DNA of 64,000 nt from Amycolatopsis jiangsuensis (GTDB lineage Bacteria > Actinomycetota > Actinomycetes > Mycobacteriales > Pseudonocardiaceae), in assembly GCF_014204865.1 (NCBI RefSeq), contig NZ_JACHMG010000001.1:5296501-5360500 (forward strand), in the 5' to 3' direction. Every line of letters begins with the position of its first letter. Position 1 is the first letter of the stretch. The notes below the pieces were generated by a model, which saw nothing but the letters and a program-made list of their open reading frames with translations, made no database searches and was not told where the DNA came from. Shown piece after piece: positions 26,487 through 36,413 of the stretch. The translations under genes were made by a program, and so were the position numbers.

Positions 26487-26643
26487 TTCACTACCTGGGG
26501 CAGCGCATCCTCGACGCCCGCGACCCACGTGACAAAGCCTGTCCTGTGCGAAACTTCCTCGTAACGACCGAGTGCTGTGCAACCCCGCTTACGAGTGGCA
26601 ATATGCGTGCTCTCGACTGGTGAGAACTACGAGGAGTGACGAA

Positions 26644-27576
26644 GTGGCCCGAGGACACCAGATGAAGGCGCTCGCCCTTCTCCCGGCTTTCGCGCTGGCC
26701 GGCTTGACCATGGCCTGTGGCGCGGGTGGCAACGGCGCGGGTGGCGTGGACACGTCCGCCCCCGCACCCGGCGGCTCGGACAGCGCCCCGGCCGTGCAGA
26801 AGGACAACGCGCTGGCCGCGCTGGTGCCGGCGGACGTGAAGGCGGACGGCAAGATCGTGGTCGGCCAGGACCAGACCTATCCGCCGAACGAGTTCGTGGA
26901 CAACGGGAAGGCGGCCGGCTTCGACGTCGACCTCGGCACCGCCGTCGCACAGGTGCTCGGGCTGCAGGCGCAGTTCCAGAACTCGTCGTTCGAGGGGGTC
27001 ATTCCCGGGATCGCGGCGAAGAAGTACGAAATGGGCCTCTCGTCGTTCACCATCAACGCCGAGCGGATGCAGACCGTCGACATGATCTCCTACTACAGCG
27101 CCGGTACCTCGCTGGCGGTGCTCAAGGGCAACCCGGAGGGGCTGTCGGTGGACAACCTGTGCGGCAAGAACATCGCCGTGCAGAAGGGCACCACCCAGGT
27201 CGACGATCTCGGCGAGCGCAACACCGCGTGCACCTCGGCGGGCAAACCGGCCATCAACATCACCCAGTTCCAGGCGCAGACGGACGTGAACCTCGCGCTG
27301 ACCGCCAAGCGCGTACAGGGCGAACTGGCCGACTCGCCGGTGGTCGACTACGCGGTCAAGCAGACCTCGGGGCAGCTCGACTCCGTCGGCCAGCCCTACG
27401 ACTCCGCGCCGTACGGCGTCGTGCTGCCGAAGAACAGCGGCGACTACGGCAAGGCCGTGCAGGGTGCGATCCAGAAGCTGATCGGTGACGGCAGCTACAA
27501 GAAGATCCTCGACAAGTGGGGTCTGTCCGGGGCGGGTGCGATCACCAAGTCGGAGATCAACCCGGCCGCTTCCTGA
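26644..27576 (+). CDS. Amino-acid (glutamate-type) ABC transporter substrate-binding lipoprotein
   Basis: 310 residues from GTG 26644, chosen because GAGGAG lies 7 bases upstream. The signal peptide ends in the lipobox LTMAC, so the protein is anchored outside the membrane. The mature part shows the family-3 solute-binding pattern: VGQDQTYPPNEFVDNGKAAGFDVDLG, FEGVIPGIAAKKYEMGLSSF and NIAVQKGTTQ. It delivers a polar or acidic amino acid to the permease encoded next. The three genes form one importer operon. Confidence 0.92.
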   Translation: MARGHQMKALALLPAFALAGLTMACGAGGNGAGGVDTSAPAPGGSDSAPAVQKDNALAALVPADVKADGKIVVGQDQTYPPNEFVDNGKAAGFDVDLGTAVAQVLGLQAQFQNSSFEGVIPGIAAKKYEMGLSSFTINAERMQTVDMISYYSAGTSLAVLKGNPEGLSVDNLCGKNIAVQKGTTQVDDLGERNTACTSAGKPAINITQFQAQTDVNLALTAKRVQGELADSPVVDYAVKQTSGQLDSVGQPYDSAPYGVVLPKNSGDYGKAVQGAIQKLIGDGSYKKILDKWGLSGAGAITKSEINPAAS

Positions 27577-27598
27577 ACAAGCTGAGGATTTCGTACTC

Positions 27599-28552
27599 GT
27601 GTCAAGTTCCCCCGGCCCCGCCGAAACCCGGCAGGAGGTCGACACCACCCCCATCAAGGCCGTCCCGGTGCGGCACTACGGACGCTGGGTCGCCGGCGTC
27701 GTCATTGTGTTCATCGCGTTCATCGTGCTCCGCAGCGTGGCCACGAACGACGCTCTCCAGTGGCCGGTCGTCGGGCAGTTCCTGTTCGACGACCGCATCC
27801 TCAACGGTATTCGCAACACCCTGCTGCTCACGGTGATCTCGATGGTCATCGGCATCGTCGGCGGTATTCTGCTGGCGGTCATGCGGTTGTCGCCGAACCC
27901 GTTGTTGTCCGGCGCCGCCGGCCTCTACGTCTGGCTGTTGCGCGGCACCCCGCTGATCACTCAGCTGCTCATCTGGAACTTCCTCGCGCTGGCGTACTCC
28001 CGGATCGGGCTCGGCATTCCGTTCGGGCCGACTTTCATCAGCTGGGACACCAATACGCTGATCACCCAGTTCACCGCCTCGCTGCTCGGACTCGGGCTCA
28101 ACGAGGCGGCGTACATGGCCGAAATCGTGCGTGGCGGTATCCAGTCGGTGGACTCCGGTCAGCTGGAAGCGTCCTCCGCGCTCGGGATGAGCCGCGGCAA
28201 GACGCTGCGCCGAATCGTGCTGCCGCAGGCGATGCGGGTGATCATCCCGCCGACCGGCAACGAAACCGTCTCCATGTTGAAGACGACTTCGCTGGTGGTG
28301 ACCATCGGCTACTTCGAGCTGATGGTCTCGGCGCAGACGATTTACGCGCAGAACTACAAGACGGTGCCGATCCTGATCGTCGCCGCGTTGTGGTATCTGT
28401 TCATGACCTCGGTGCTCACGGTGGTGCAGCACTACATCGAGAAGTATTTCGCCCGCGGTACTTCACGACCGCAGGCACAGCAGAGCAAATGGGGTGCGCG
28501 AATGCTCGGCTTCCGCTTCGGAGCCGGTGGATCCGGAGGTGCTTCGCAATGA
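27599..28552 (+). CDS. Amino-acid ABC transporter permease
   Basis: 317 residues from GTG 27599. One N-terminal membrane segment ([19 protein letters not shown]) precedes the HisM/GlnP-type core: [39 protein letters not shown], and the ATPase-contact loop [23 protein letters not shown]. It forms the transmembrane channel with itself and works with the ATPase, whose start overlaps its stop (ATGA). A cytoplasmic tail rich in Gly and Ser ends the protein. Confidence 0.92.
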   Translation: MSSSPGPAETRQEVDTTPIKAVPVRHYGRWVAGVVIVFIAFIVLRSVATNDALQWPVVGQFLFDDRILNGIRNTLLLTVISMVIGIVGGILLAVMRLSPNPLLSGAAGLYVWLLRGTPLITQLLIWNFLALAYSRIGLGIPFGPTFISWDTNTLITQFTASLLGLGLNEAAYMAEIVRGGIQSVDSGQLEASSALGMSRGKTLRRIVLPQAMRVIIPPTGNETVSMLKTTSLVVTIGYFELMVSAQTIYAQNYKTVPILIVAALWYLFMTSVLTVVQHYIEKYFARGTSRPQAQQSKWGARMLGFRFGAGGSGGASQ

Positions 28553-29322
28553 CCCCGGTCGTTTCCGCGCAGAAACTGTGCAAGAGCTTCGGCCCGCTGG
28601 AAGTGCTCAAAGGCATCGACCTCGAGGTGCACGAGCGCGAGGTGTTGTGCCTGATCGGCCCGTCGGGTTCGGGCAAGTCGACGTTGCTGCGCTGCATCAA
28701 CCATCTGGAGAAGGTCGACGCCGGCCGCCTGTACGTGGACGGTGTGCTGGTCGGCTACAAACAGCGCGGGGGCAAGCTGCACGAGCTGCGGGACAAGGAG
28801 ATCGCCGCCCAGCGCAAGGACATCGGCATGGTGTTCCAGCGCTTCAACCTGTTCCCGCACATGACGGCGCTCGAAAACGTCATGGAAGCACCGGTGCAGG
28901 TCCGTCGCGAACCCAAGGCGCGGGTACGGGAGCGGGCGTCGGAACTGCTGGAGCGCGTCGGTCTCGGCGACAAGGCGGACGCGTATCCCGGTCAGCTTTC
29001 CGGAGGGCAGCAACAGCGGGTGGCCATCGCCAGGGCGCTGGCCATGGAACCCAAGCTGATGCTCTTCGACGAGCCGACCTCCGCGCTGGACCCGGAACTG
29101 GTCGGTGACGTACTGGGCGTCATGCGTCAGCTGGCCAAAGACGGCATGACCATGGTCGTGGTGACGCACGAAATGCAGTTCGCCCGAGAGGTGGCCGACA
29201 AGGTCCTCTTCATGGACGGCGGTGTGGTGGTCGAGGACGGCCCACCGGAACAGGTCATCGGAAATCCGCGGCACGAACGCACGAAGACGTTCCTGTCGCG
29301 GGTGCTGAACCCGAACGCCTGA
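28549..29322 (+). CDS. Amino-acid ABC transporter ATP-binding protein
   Basis: 257 residues, GlnQ/GluA type. Walker [11 protein letters not shown]-loop [23 protein letters not shown], signature [15 protein letters not shown], Walker [16 protein letters not shown], switch His in [10 protein letters not shown] short insertion ([18 protein letters not shown]) before the Q-loop is typical of the actinobacterial glutamate-importer branch. It is last gene of the operon, followed by a GC-rich hairpin. Confidence 0.94.
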   Translation: MTPVVSAQKLCKSFGPLEVLKGIDLEVHEREVLCLIGPSGSGKSTLLRCINHLEKVDAGRLYVDGVLVGYKQRGGKLHELRDKEIAAQRKDIGMVFQRFNLFPHMTALENVMEAPVQVRREPKARVRERASELLERVGLGDKADAYPGQLSGGQQQRVAIARALAMEPKLMLFDEPTSALDPELVGDVLGVMRQLAKDGMTMVVVTHEMQFAREVADKVLFMDGGVVVEDGPPEQVIGNPRHERTKTFLSRVLNPNA

Positions 29323-29327
29323 ACTCG

Positions 29328-29362
29328 GGTGGCCGTCCCGATTTCCCCCCGGGGCGGCCACC
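29328..29362 (+). terminator. Hairpin after the amino-acid importer operon
   Basis: GGTGGCCGTCCC pairs with GGGGCGGCCACC (12 bp, one G.U) around an 11-base loop, 6 bases after the ATPase stop. Confidence 0.65.
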
Positions 29363-29489
29363 TGCGTCGCGACGGGTGACCGTTCGGTGACCGCGGGCTG
29401 CCGTTACCCCGCTACTCCATCAGCCCCCTTGCCTCTGCGCCGTTGATCCGATTCCCTGGGGACGGACAACTGTGGGGAGAAGAGCGCAC

Positions 29490-31793
29490 GTGCCGACTGA
29501 CACGACTTTGCCGCCGCTCGATCCGTTTGCCGGGGTTCCGGACAAACGGTACGAGGTGAAGGCGGCGGACCTGCTCAAACCCGGTACCGGTGGGCTGCTC
29601 CGGTGGCGGCGGCAGGCCACCAACGCGCCGATCGTGCAGGTCGAGGACGCCTACATCACCGGGACGTTCGATCTGCGCGCGGCCGATCTCAACTTCCTCT
29701 TCCGCTTCGAGCGGTGCCGGTTCGAGCATCCGCCGGACGTGCGTGAGGCGACGTTGCTCGGGCTGGTGTTCCGCAGATGCTGGCTCCCCGGGCTGAAAGC
29801 CCGCAATCTGCGCAGCCGTAACGACGTGCGGTTGATCCGCAGTGTCGTGGAGGTGGCGCCGGACGATCACGAGGCCGAGGAGACCACGACGATCCAGCGC
29901 GGGGACGACCGCGAACGCGGGATGCCCAACGCGGCGATCAACTTCACCGACGCCGTGATCGACGGCTCCGTCGTGCTGACCCGCACCACGATCCGGCATC
30001 CCCAGGGCAAAGCGATCCAGGGGGACCGGCTGGTGGTCACGGGGGCGCTGCTGGCCTACCGGATGGTCGCCAAGGGAGAGGTGCGCCTGCCCGGGATGCG
30101 CGCGGGCGGCAACGTGAACTTCTCCGGCGCCACTCTGGACAACCCGGACGGCTTCGCGTTGAACGGAAACGGTCTGCACATCGGCGGTAGCCTGCTGTGC
30201 GAAGTGGACAATTACGGTCCACCCAGTGAGCGTGAGCGTTTCACGGCCAAAGGTATTCTTTACCTTCCGAGCGCCACTGTGGACAGTGACATCGTGTTGC
30301 GCGAGGCGCGGCTCACGGTCGACCAAAAAGGACCGGTGGTCGTGGACGCGTGGAAGTCCGGCGATCCCTACCTCGATCCGCGTCCGGCACTCGTGGCCGA
30401 CCGGCTGAAGGTCGACGGCAACCTCGAACTCTCCGACGGGTTGCGGGCTTTCGGCACGCTGCGCATGGTCAACGCGCGGATCGGCGGTTCGCTGCGGCTG
30501 GCCGGCGCCGAGATCACCATGGTCCGCGGCGAGTCGGCCCCGTTCTACGACCGCGCGCTGCATCTCGACGGATCGACGATCGGTGGCGATGTCGAGGCGA
30601 CGAACCTGCGGGTCCCGGTCGGGCAGTTGCGGCTCGCCGACGTCACGGTCGGGGGCAACTTCCTGGCCTGGAACTCGATGTTCCTGCACCCCGGCCGGGA
30701 TGTGTTCTCCGCTCGGCGGGCGAAGATCTCCGGAAACCTCCAGCTCACCGACGCGACGCTGAAGGGCACGTTGCGGCTGCAGGGGGTGGAGGTCGGCGGC
30801 AGCGTGAACCTGTTCGGCACCGTGCTCACCGAGCCGGGGCTGCGGACTTCGAGCAGTTTTTCCCTCGATATCCGCACCGCGCGGATCGGCCGTGACCTGG
30901 TGCTCACGGAGAACAAGGACCGGCCGTTCCGCGCCGAGGGCGGCGTCAACCTCGACGGCGCGCAGATCGCCCGGCGGCTGGACCTGCACGGCGCGCAGCT
31001 CAGTTCCCTGTCCCAGCACGGTATCGCCCTCGACGCCAGCGACGTGACCGCGGACGAATTCATCCTGTCCCCGGCCGAGCCGCCGGTCGGTTCGGTCCGG
31101 TTGCGTCGTGCGCATTGCGGTTCGCTGGCCGACAACGAGGCGATCTGGGCCGCCTCGGACGGAATCCAGCTCGAGGATTTCCGTTATGACGCATTGAAAC
31201 ACGGCATCGCGCTCGACGACGACCGTGCCCTCGACCACCGGATCGCGTTGTTGCGCAAGGCAATGCGCGGATACCGGCCGGGGCCCTACGATCAGCTCGC
31301 GGCCACCTTGCGTGCCGCCGGCAACGAAGAGCACGCGTCCACGGTGGCGTTGCGCAAGCAGCAGTTCCGCTACGAGGCGCTGTCCAAGGGGTTCAAGGTC
31401 TTCGGCCCCGGGGTGCGGGCGTGGAGCTGGCTGCAACGATCGATGGTCGGCTACGGTTTTCGTCCGGTGCGTGCGCTGGGCTGGTTGTTCACCCTGCTCG
31501 TGCTCGGCAGCCTGTGGTTCGGCCTCGGTTCGGACGACTGCGTGCAGGACACCGACCGGTACGCGGTCAGCGGGTCGCGGTGCCTGGTCAACCACGACGA
31601 CACCGGACTGCAGTGGAACCCGGTGATCTACACGGCCGACCTGCTGGTCCCGATCGTCGATTTCGGCAACAAATCACGGTGGTACATGCACGGCGTGGAC
31701 AACTGGGTATCGGCAGGCTTCACCGCCTCCGGCTGGATCCTGGCCACCACCGTCGCCGCCGGCGTGAGCCGCATGCTACGCCGCGAGACCTGA
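29490..31793 (+). CDS. Large membrane-anchored protein with beta-helix-like repeats
   Basis: 767 residues from GTG 29490 (VPTDTTLPPL); GTG 29472 is an alternative. Most of the protein is built of recurring short motifs of the form GG(S/N)(V/L)xLxxAxIxG, as in IGGSLRLAGAEI, VGGNFLAWNSMF, ISGNLQLTDATL and VGGSVNLFGTVL, suggesting a bactofilin- or pentapeptide-like solenoid. Two hydrophobic segments close the protein (ALGWLFTLLVLGSLWFGLG and a segment near the end). Homologues in streptomycetes are often labelled membrane-associated oxidoreductase, but no redox motif is visible. Function unknown. Confidence 0.8.
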   Translation: MPTDTTLPPLDPFAGVPDKRYEVKAADLLKPGTGGLLRWRRQATNAPIVQVEDAYITGTFDLRAADLNFLFRFERCRFEHPPDVREATLLGLVFRRCWLPGLKARNLRSRNDVRLIRSVVEVAPDDHEAEETTTIQRGDDRERGMPNAAINFTDAVIDGSVVLTRTTIRHPQGKAIQGDRLVVTGALLAYRMVAKGEVRLPGMRAGGNVNFSGATLDNPDGFALNGNGLHIGGSLLCEVDNYGPPSERERFTAKGILYLPSATVDSDIVLREARLTVDQKGPVVVDAWKSGDPYLDPRPALVADRLKVDGNLELSDGLRAFGTLRMVNARIGGSLRLAGAEITMVRGESAPFYDRALHLDGSTIGGDVEATNLRVPVGQLRLADVTVGGNFLAWNSMFLHPGRDVFSARRAKISGNLQLTDATLKGTLRLQGVEVGGSVNLFGTVLTEPGLRTSSSFSLDIRTARIGRDLVLTENKDRPFRAEGGVNLDGAQIARRLDLHGAQLSSLSQHGIALDASDVTADEFILSPAEPPVGSVRLRRAHCGSLADNEAIWAASDGIQLEDFRYDALKHGIALDDDRALDHRIALLRKAMRGYRPGPYDQLAATLRAAGNEEHASTVALRKQQFRYEALSKGFKVFGPGVRAWSWLQRSMVGYGFRPVRALGWLFTLLVLGSLWFGLGSDDCVQDTDRYAVSGSRCLVNHDDTGLQWNPVIYTADLLVPIVDFGNKSRWYMHGVDNWVSAGFTASGWILATTVAAGVSRMLRRET

Positions 31794-31933
31794 GCACATA
31801 CCCTCGGTATGCGACCAGGTGTGCTTTCGCCCGCAGCCACCGACGAGCCCTTCGCCGCGGTCTTCCGCCCGCTCTCGGCAGCGAGACCACCGGTGCGAAC
31901 GGCCCGGTGATGGCACGGGTCCGAGTGTCGGGA

Positions 31934-32313
31934 GGGGGACGTTCGCTTCGGGTCTGGTGGTGGGGTGGTGACTTTCGCGCCGGGTTGGGCGGTGTGAGGG
32001 GGACGTTCGCTTCGGGTCTGGTGGTGGGGTGGTGACTTTCGCGCCGGGTTGGGCGGTGTGAGGGGGACGATCGCTTCGGGTCCGCCGTCGCGATGGGGAC
32101 CCTTGCGACGGTTCTGGTGCTGCGAGGGGGACTTTCGCGACGGTTCTGGAGGTCTGCGGGGACTTTTGTGGCGGTTCTGGCGTTGCGGGGGTGACTTTCG
32201 TGGCGGGTCCGCCGTCGCGAGGGGGACTTTCGTGGCGGTTCTGGCGCTGCGAGGGTGACTTTCGCGTCGGAATGGTGGTGCGAGCAAGACTTTCGCGACG
32301 CGCACCCCCGCGA
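31934..32313. repeat. Array of 12 contiguous about 32-bp tandem repeats
   Basis: Units start at 31934, 31966, 31998, 32030, 32062, 32094, 32126, 32158, 32189, 32221, 32253 and 32284. The core is GGGGGACTTTCGCGNCGG. The first 64 bp (31934-31997) are repeated exactly at 31998-32061; later units drift, ending in units of 30-31 bp. There are no spacers, so it is not a CRISPR. 32 is not a multiple of 3, so it is not a protein repeat. Open frames seen across it result from lack of stop codons. Confidence 0.9.
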
Positions 32314-32378
32314 AGCCACCGCCCGGCCACCTCGCGCCCACCACTCCGACAACCCCCGGCACCACCGCGCCGAACCGG

Positions 32379-32954
32379 TCACTCCACGAAGCGGGACCAG
32401 AACTCCACCCGCCGTACCCCCGTGGGCGGTTCCGGGCCCAGGGGCTCGTCACCGAACTCGTGGCGCAGGTAGTTCCGCAGGTCCCAGCCGTAGTAGACGA
32501 TGTCGGTCTGGTAGACCGACAGGACCGGCCATCCCGTCGTCCCGCGGAGTCCCGGGAGGTAGCGGTGGCCGCACACCGGGACCAGTTGCGGTACCGCGGC
32601 CAGGTGCCGGCGGGCCGCGGCCAAGGCGTTCGACAGCACCCGCGGCCGGGTGCCCCACTCCGGCAGCCACAGGTCGTTGTGTTCCACGTCGTACAGCACG
32701 CCGTCGGCCGGCCAGTCCAGGCGTTTGCGCAGCTGGTCCGGGTTTCCGTGCCGCCAGTCCGGCCACCGTTGCCCCACCGGCACCCCCGCGGTCAGGAACA
32801 CGCGGTGATCGGCGGAGAAGGCGAAGCCGAACTGCTCCTCGACGTCGTCGAGTTCGGCCGGGGTGAGGCCCGGGCGCAGGGGCTCGCCGAGATTCCGCTG
32901 GAGGACCCTGGCCTCCTCCACGGTGAGCGCTTCGGCCGGCTGGACTGTCGACAT
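32379..32954 (-). CDS. Unrecognised soluble protein, possibly SMI1/KNR4 (SUKH)-like
   Basis: 191 residues from ATG 32954 (MSTVQPAEALT); GTG 32975 would add seven. The pattern GLTPAELDDVEEQFGFAFSADHRVFLTAGVPVG near the N-terminus followed by WPDWR and a late IVYYGWDLRNYL recalls the SUKH/SMI1 fold, which is used in toxin immunity proteins and in general cell functions. This assignment is by eye and tentative. No toxin gene is adjacent. Confidence 0.72.
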   Translation of the reverse strand: MSTVQPAEALTVEEARVLQRNLGEPLRPGLTPAELDDVEEQFGFAFSADHRVFLTAGVPVGQRWPDWRHGNPDQLRKRLDWPADGVLYDVEHNDLWLPEWGTRPRVLSNALAAARRHLAAVPQLVPVCGHRYLPGLRGTTGWPVLSVYQTDIVYYGWDLRNYLRHEFGDEPLGPEPPTGVRRVEFWSRFVE

Positions 32955-33022
32955 ACCGAGAAGCCTACGGAGCACCGGCCCGCCGCCGCGCGTCCTTTTC
33001 CGGCGAATTGACCCCTCCCTCG

Positions 33023-34462
33023 GGTCACGTCCGGCGGAGTGGTGTATGAGATCGACTCCGCGTGATCTTGGTTCGGGATTCTAGGCGGTTATTGCCTCGG
33101 TTGTCATGAGTGCCTCGCTGCCGGTCGGTGCGGCTTCGGTGGTGACGATGCGGATGCGTGAGCGGGCCAGTAGATCGAGGCCCATGTAGCGGCGGTTCTC
33201 GGTCCACTCATCACTCTGTTCGGCCAGGACGGCGCCGACGAGGCGGATCAGGGAGTCGCGGCCGGGGAAGATCCCGACCACGTCGGTGCGACGGCGGATC
33301 TCCTTGTTCAGTCGCTCTTGAGGGTTGTTCGACCAGATCTGGCGCCAGACCTCGCGCGGATATGCGGTGAACGCCAGCAGCTCATCGCGGGCGTTGTCGA
33401 GGTGCTCGGCTGCGTCGGGCCAGCGCGCGGTGAGAGTGTCGACCACGCGTCCGTACTGGGCTGTGACGGCGTCGGCGTCGGGCTGGTCGAAGATCGTGCG
33501 CACCTGCGTAGCGACATGCGGCTGCGCCGACTTCGGAACACGGGAGAGCAGGTTACGCAGGTAGTGGGTGCGACACCGCTGCCACGCCGCACCCGGCAAC
33601 GCCGAGGCGATCGCCGCCACCAAGCCGGGATGGGCGTCGGAGATGACGAGCTGGACCCCGGACAGGCCGCGGGCGACCAGACCGCGCAGGAACGCCAACC
33701 AGCCCGCTCCGTCCTCGCTGGAGGCCACATCCAGGCCGAGGATCTCGCGGTGCCCGTCGGCGTTCACCCCGGTCGCGAGCAGCGCGTGCACGTTGACCAC
33801 CCGGCCGTCTTCGCGGACCTTCACCGTGAGCGCGTCGACCCACACGAACGTGTACGGGCCCTGGTCGAGCGGGCGCTCGCGGAACGCGGCGACCTGCCCG
33901 TCGAGGTGCGTGGCCATCTCGCTGACCTGCGAACGCGACAGCGACTTCACCCCGAGTTGTTCGGCCAGCTTCTCCACCCGCCGGGTGGAGACACCGAGTA
34001 GGTAGGCCGTGGCCACGACGGTGACCAGGGCCTGCTCGGCGCGGCGGCGGTGGGTCAGCAGCCAGTCCGGGAAATAGGAGCCCTGGCGCAGCTTCGGCAC
34101 CGCCAACTCGATCGTGCCCGCTCGGGTGTCCCACTCCCGGGCCCGGTAGCCGTTGCGCTGGTTCGTCCGCTCGCTGCTGCGCTCGCCATAGCCGGCCCCG
34201 CACTGCTGATCGGCCTGCGACGACATCAACGCGTTCGCCATCGTCGCGATCATCGTCTGCAACAGATCCGGCGACACACCCGCCGAGGCGAGCTCCTCGA
34301 CAAGCTGGGCAGGGTCCACACTGTGTGGTGCGGCCATCGTGGTGGTCCTTCCTGGAGTTCCTTGGTCGGTACTCGAGAAAGATCACGCGGTGGCCGTCTC
34401 ACGTCACGACGCCACGCCGCTCACCAGCGACGAACCCGTACACCACCTCCGCGGACGTAACC
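33023..34462. mobile_element. IS256-family insertion sequence, 1440 bp, with 8-bp target duplication
   Basis: Terminal inverted repeats begin GGTCACGTCCGGCGGAG at the left and, on the other strand, GGTTACGTCCGCGGAGG at the right, continuing into TGGTGTAYGRG. The 8 bases CTCCCTCG occur directly outside both ends (33015-33022 and 34463-34470), the duplication length expected for IS256 elements. Target DNA was intergenic. Confidence 0.93.
33081..34337 (-). CDS. IS256-family (mutator-type) transposase
   Basis: 418 residues, full length for the family. Diagnostic stretches: RNGYRAREWDTRAGTIELAVPKLRQGSYFP cut here into NGYRAREWDTRAGTIEL and VPKLRQGSYFP, WVDALTVKVRE (first catalytic Asp), LVISDAHPGLVAAIASALPG (second Asp), WQRCRTHYLRNLLS, and WSNNPQERLNKEIRRRTDVVGIFP holding the catalytic Glu region. 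No internal stop or frameshift, so it appears active. Confidence 0.95.
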   Translation of the reverse strand: MAAPHSVDPAQLVEELASAGVSPDLLQTMIATMANALMSSQADQQCGAGYGERSSERTNQRNGYRAREWDTRAGTIELAVPKLRQGSYFPDWLLTHRRRAEQALVTVVATAYLLGVSTRRVEKLAEQLGVKSLSRSQVSEMATHLDGQVAAFRERPLDQGPYTFVWVDALTVKVREDGRVVNVHALLATGVNADGHREILGLDVASSEDGAGWLAFLRGLVARGLSGVQLVISDAHPGLVAAIASALPGAAWQRCRTHYLRNLLSRVPKSAQPHVATQVRTIFDQPDADAVTAQYGRVVDTLTARWPDAAEHLDNARDELLAFTAYPREVWRQIWSNNPQERLNKEIRRRTDVVGIFPGRDSLIRLVGAVLAEQSDEWTENRRYMGLDLLARSRIRIVTTEAAPTGSEALMTTEAITA

Positions 34463-34541
34463 CTCCCTCGGCGGGGTGAGCTTCTTCTCTCCGGCCGTGG
34501 ATATCGGAACACAGCGTGAGCAGATGTAGTTCACTTTCCCT

Positions 34542-36404
34542 GTGACTTCCCCACAGGCGCGGCCGCAGGCCCGGGTGCGCGCACCCGAGCTCGCCGGCGA
34601 CATCTGGCTCAACACCGGCGGCCACCGGCTCACCCTCGCTGAGCTGCGCGGACGTATCGTTCTCCTGGACTTCTGGACCAGCGGCTGCATCAACTGCCTG
34701 CACGTGCTCGACGAACTGCGTCCGCTGGAGGAAGAGTTCGGCGACGTCCTGGTCACGGTGGGTGTTCATTCGCCGAAGTTCCTGCACGAGGGGGAGCGCT
34801 CGTCGATCGAGGCCGCAGTGCGCCGGTACGAGGTGCGCCACCCGGTCGTCAACGACCCGAAAATGGAGCTGTGGTCGCAGTACGCGGTCCGTGCCTGGCC
34901 GACGCTCGTGGTGGTCGATCCGGAGGGCTACGTCGTGCACGTCGCGGCGGGCGAGGGCCACGGGGAGGCGCTGCGCCGCGTCGTCGCCGACCTCGTCGGG
35001 AAGCACGAGGCGAAGGGCACGCTGCGGCGCGGCGGCAGTCCGTACGTGCCGGTGGAGGAGCAGAGCGCCGAGCTGCGGTTCCCGAGCAAGGCCGTGGTCA
35101 CCGCGGGCGGGCGGGTGCTCGTGGCCGACACCGGGCACCACTCGATCGTCGAGTTCGCCTCCGACGGCGAGACGGTGATCCGCCGGTTCGGCAGCGGCGC
35201 GCGTGGTGCGCAGGACGGGCCGTTCGACCTGGCCAGCTTCACCGAACCGTCCGGTATCGCCTTGCTGCCCAACGAAGTCGCCCAGCGGGCGGGGTACCAC
35301 GCGGTCGTCGCGGACACCGCAGGGCACCGGCTGCGCGGGCTGGACCTCAACACCGGCGAGGTGCGCACGATCGCCGGAACCGGACAGCAGTGGCGCGACG
35401 GCACGGACACCGGCAAGGCGCTGGACACCGACCTCACCAGTCCCTGGGACGTCGCGTGGTGGGGCCCGGCCGGCGGGGTCGTGGTCGCGATGGCGGGCAA
35501 CCACACGCTGAGCGTGTTCGACCCGGCCTCCGGCGACATCCGGCGGTTCGCGGGCACCACCGTCGAAGGCTTGCGCGACGGAGACGTGCACGAGGCGTTC
35601 TTCGCCCAGACGTCAGGTCTGGCACCCGAGGGCAACCGGCTGTGGCTCGTCGACGCGGAGACGTCCGCGTTGCGCTGGATCGAGCCCGAGGGTGAGTCCT
35701 TCGCCGTGCACACCGCCGTCGGGGTGGACCTGTTCTCCTTCGGCCACGCGGACGGCCCGGCCGACCAGGCGCTGCTGCAGCATCCGCTGGGGCTGGCCGT
35801 GCTGCCGGACGGCCGGATCGCGGTCGCCGACACCTACAACGGCGCCGTCCGCCGCTACGACGCCTTCACCCGCCAGGTCGCCACGCTCGCGACCGGTTTC
35901 GCGGAGCCACAGGGACTGGTGCTGCACGACGGTGAACTCTTCGTGGTCGAGTCGGCCGGCAACCGGGTGACGGCGCTGGACGGTGCCGGCCGTGCGACCA
36001 CCGTGGCGGGCAGCCGGACGGCGGTGCGCCGTCCGCAGACCGTGCTCGCGCCAGGGAATGTCGAGTTCTCCGTGGTCTTCACCCCGCCGCCGGGCGAGAA
36101 GCTCGACGAGCGCAACGGCCCGTCGACGCGGCTCGAGATCACCGCGTCGCCGCCGGAGCTGCTCGCCGATGGCGCCGGCGTCGGTACCGACCTGGTCCGC
36201 CGGATCCGGTTCGCCGAGGGCGTCACCGAGGGCGTGCTGCAGGTGGTGGCACAGGCCGCCAGCTGCGACGACGGCGGTGAGCACCCGGCGTGCCGGATCA
36301 CCCGGCAGGACTGGGGCGTGCCGATCCGGTTCGCCGAAGCGGGCGAGCGACGGCTGAGCCTGATGATGGCGGGCGAGCCCGCTGGAGCACCGGCCGGTCA
36401 GTAG
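34542..36404 (+). CDS. Thioredoxin-like plus NHL-repeat protein (NHLRC2-type)
   Basis: 620 residues. Residues about 20-160 form a thioredoxin-like domain (LRGRIVLLDFWTSGCINCLHVL, redox motif Cys-Ile-Asn-Cys). The rest is an NHL beta-propeller with blades such as FPSKAVVTAGGRVLVADTGHHSI and HPLGLAVLPDGRIAVADTYN, followed by a small C-terminal beta domain. There is no signal peptide, so it is probably cytosolic. The substrate is unknown; a disulfide or redox scaffold role is inferred. A Cpn10 gene follows after 9 bases. Confidence 0.9.
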   Translation: MTSPQARPQARVRAPELAGDIWLNTGGHRLTLAELRGRIVLLDFWTSGCINCLHVLDELRPLEEEFGDVLVTVGVHSPKFLHEGERSSIEAAVRRYEVRHPVVNDPKMELWSQYAVRAWPTLVVVDPEGYVVHVAAGEGHGEALRRVVADLVGKHEAKGTLRRGGSPYVPVEEQSAELRFPSKAVVTAGGRVLVADTGHHSIVEFASDGETVIRRFGSGARGAQDGPFDLASFTEPSGIALLPNEVAQRAGYHAVVADTAGHRLRGLDLNTGEVRTIAGTGQQWRDGTDTGKALDTDLTSPWDVAWWGPAGGVVVAMAGNHTLSVFDPASGDIRRFAGTTVEGLRDGDVHEAFFAQTSGLAPEGNRLWLVDAETSALRWIEPEGESFAVHTAVGVDLFSFGHADGPADQALLQHPLGLAVLPDGRIAVADTYNGAVRRYDAFTRQVATLATGFAEPQGLVLHDGELFVVESAGNRVTALDGAGRATTVAGSRTAVRRPQTVLAPGNVEFSVVFTPPPGEKLDERNGPSTRLEITASPPELLADGAGVGTDLVRRIRFAEGVTEGVLQVVAQAASCDDGGEHPACRITRQDWGVPIRFAEAGERRLSLMMAGEPAGAPAGQ

Positions 36405-36413
36405 CATGGGCCG

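Noticed and set aside
31934..32313. CRISPR-like regular repeats
   Set aside because: The 32-bp units are contiguous with no spacers and no cas genes are nearby.
31628..32452. Minus-strand open frames reading RKSPSQRQNRHES-type repeats
   Set aside because: The 32-bp period rotates through all frames, so the apparent peptide repeats are an artefact of missing stop codons.
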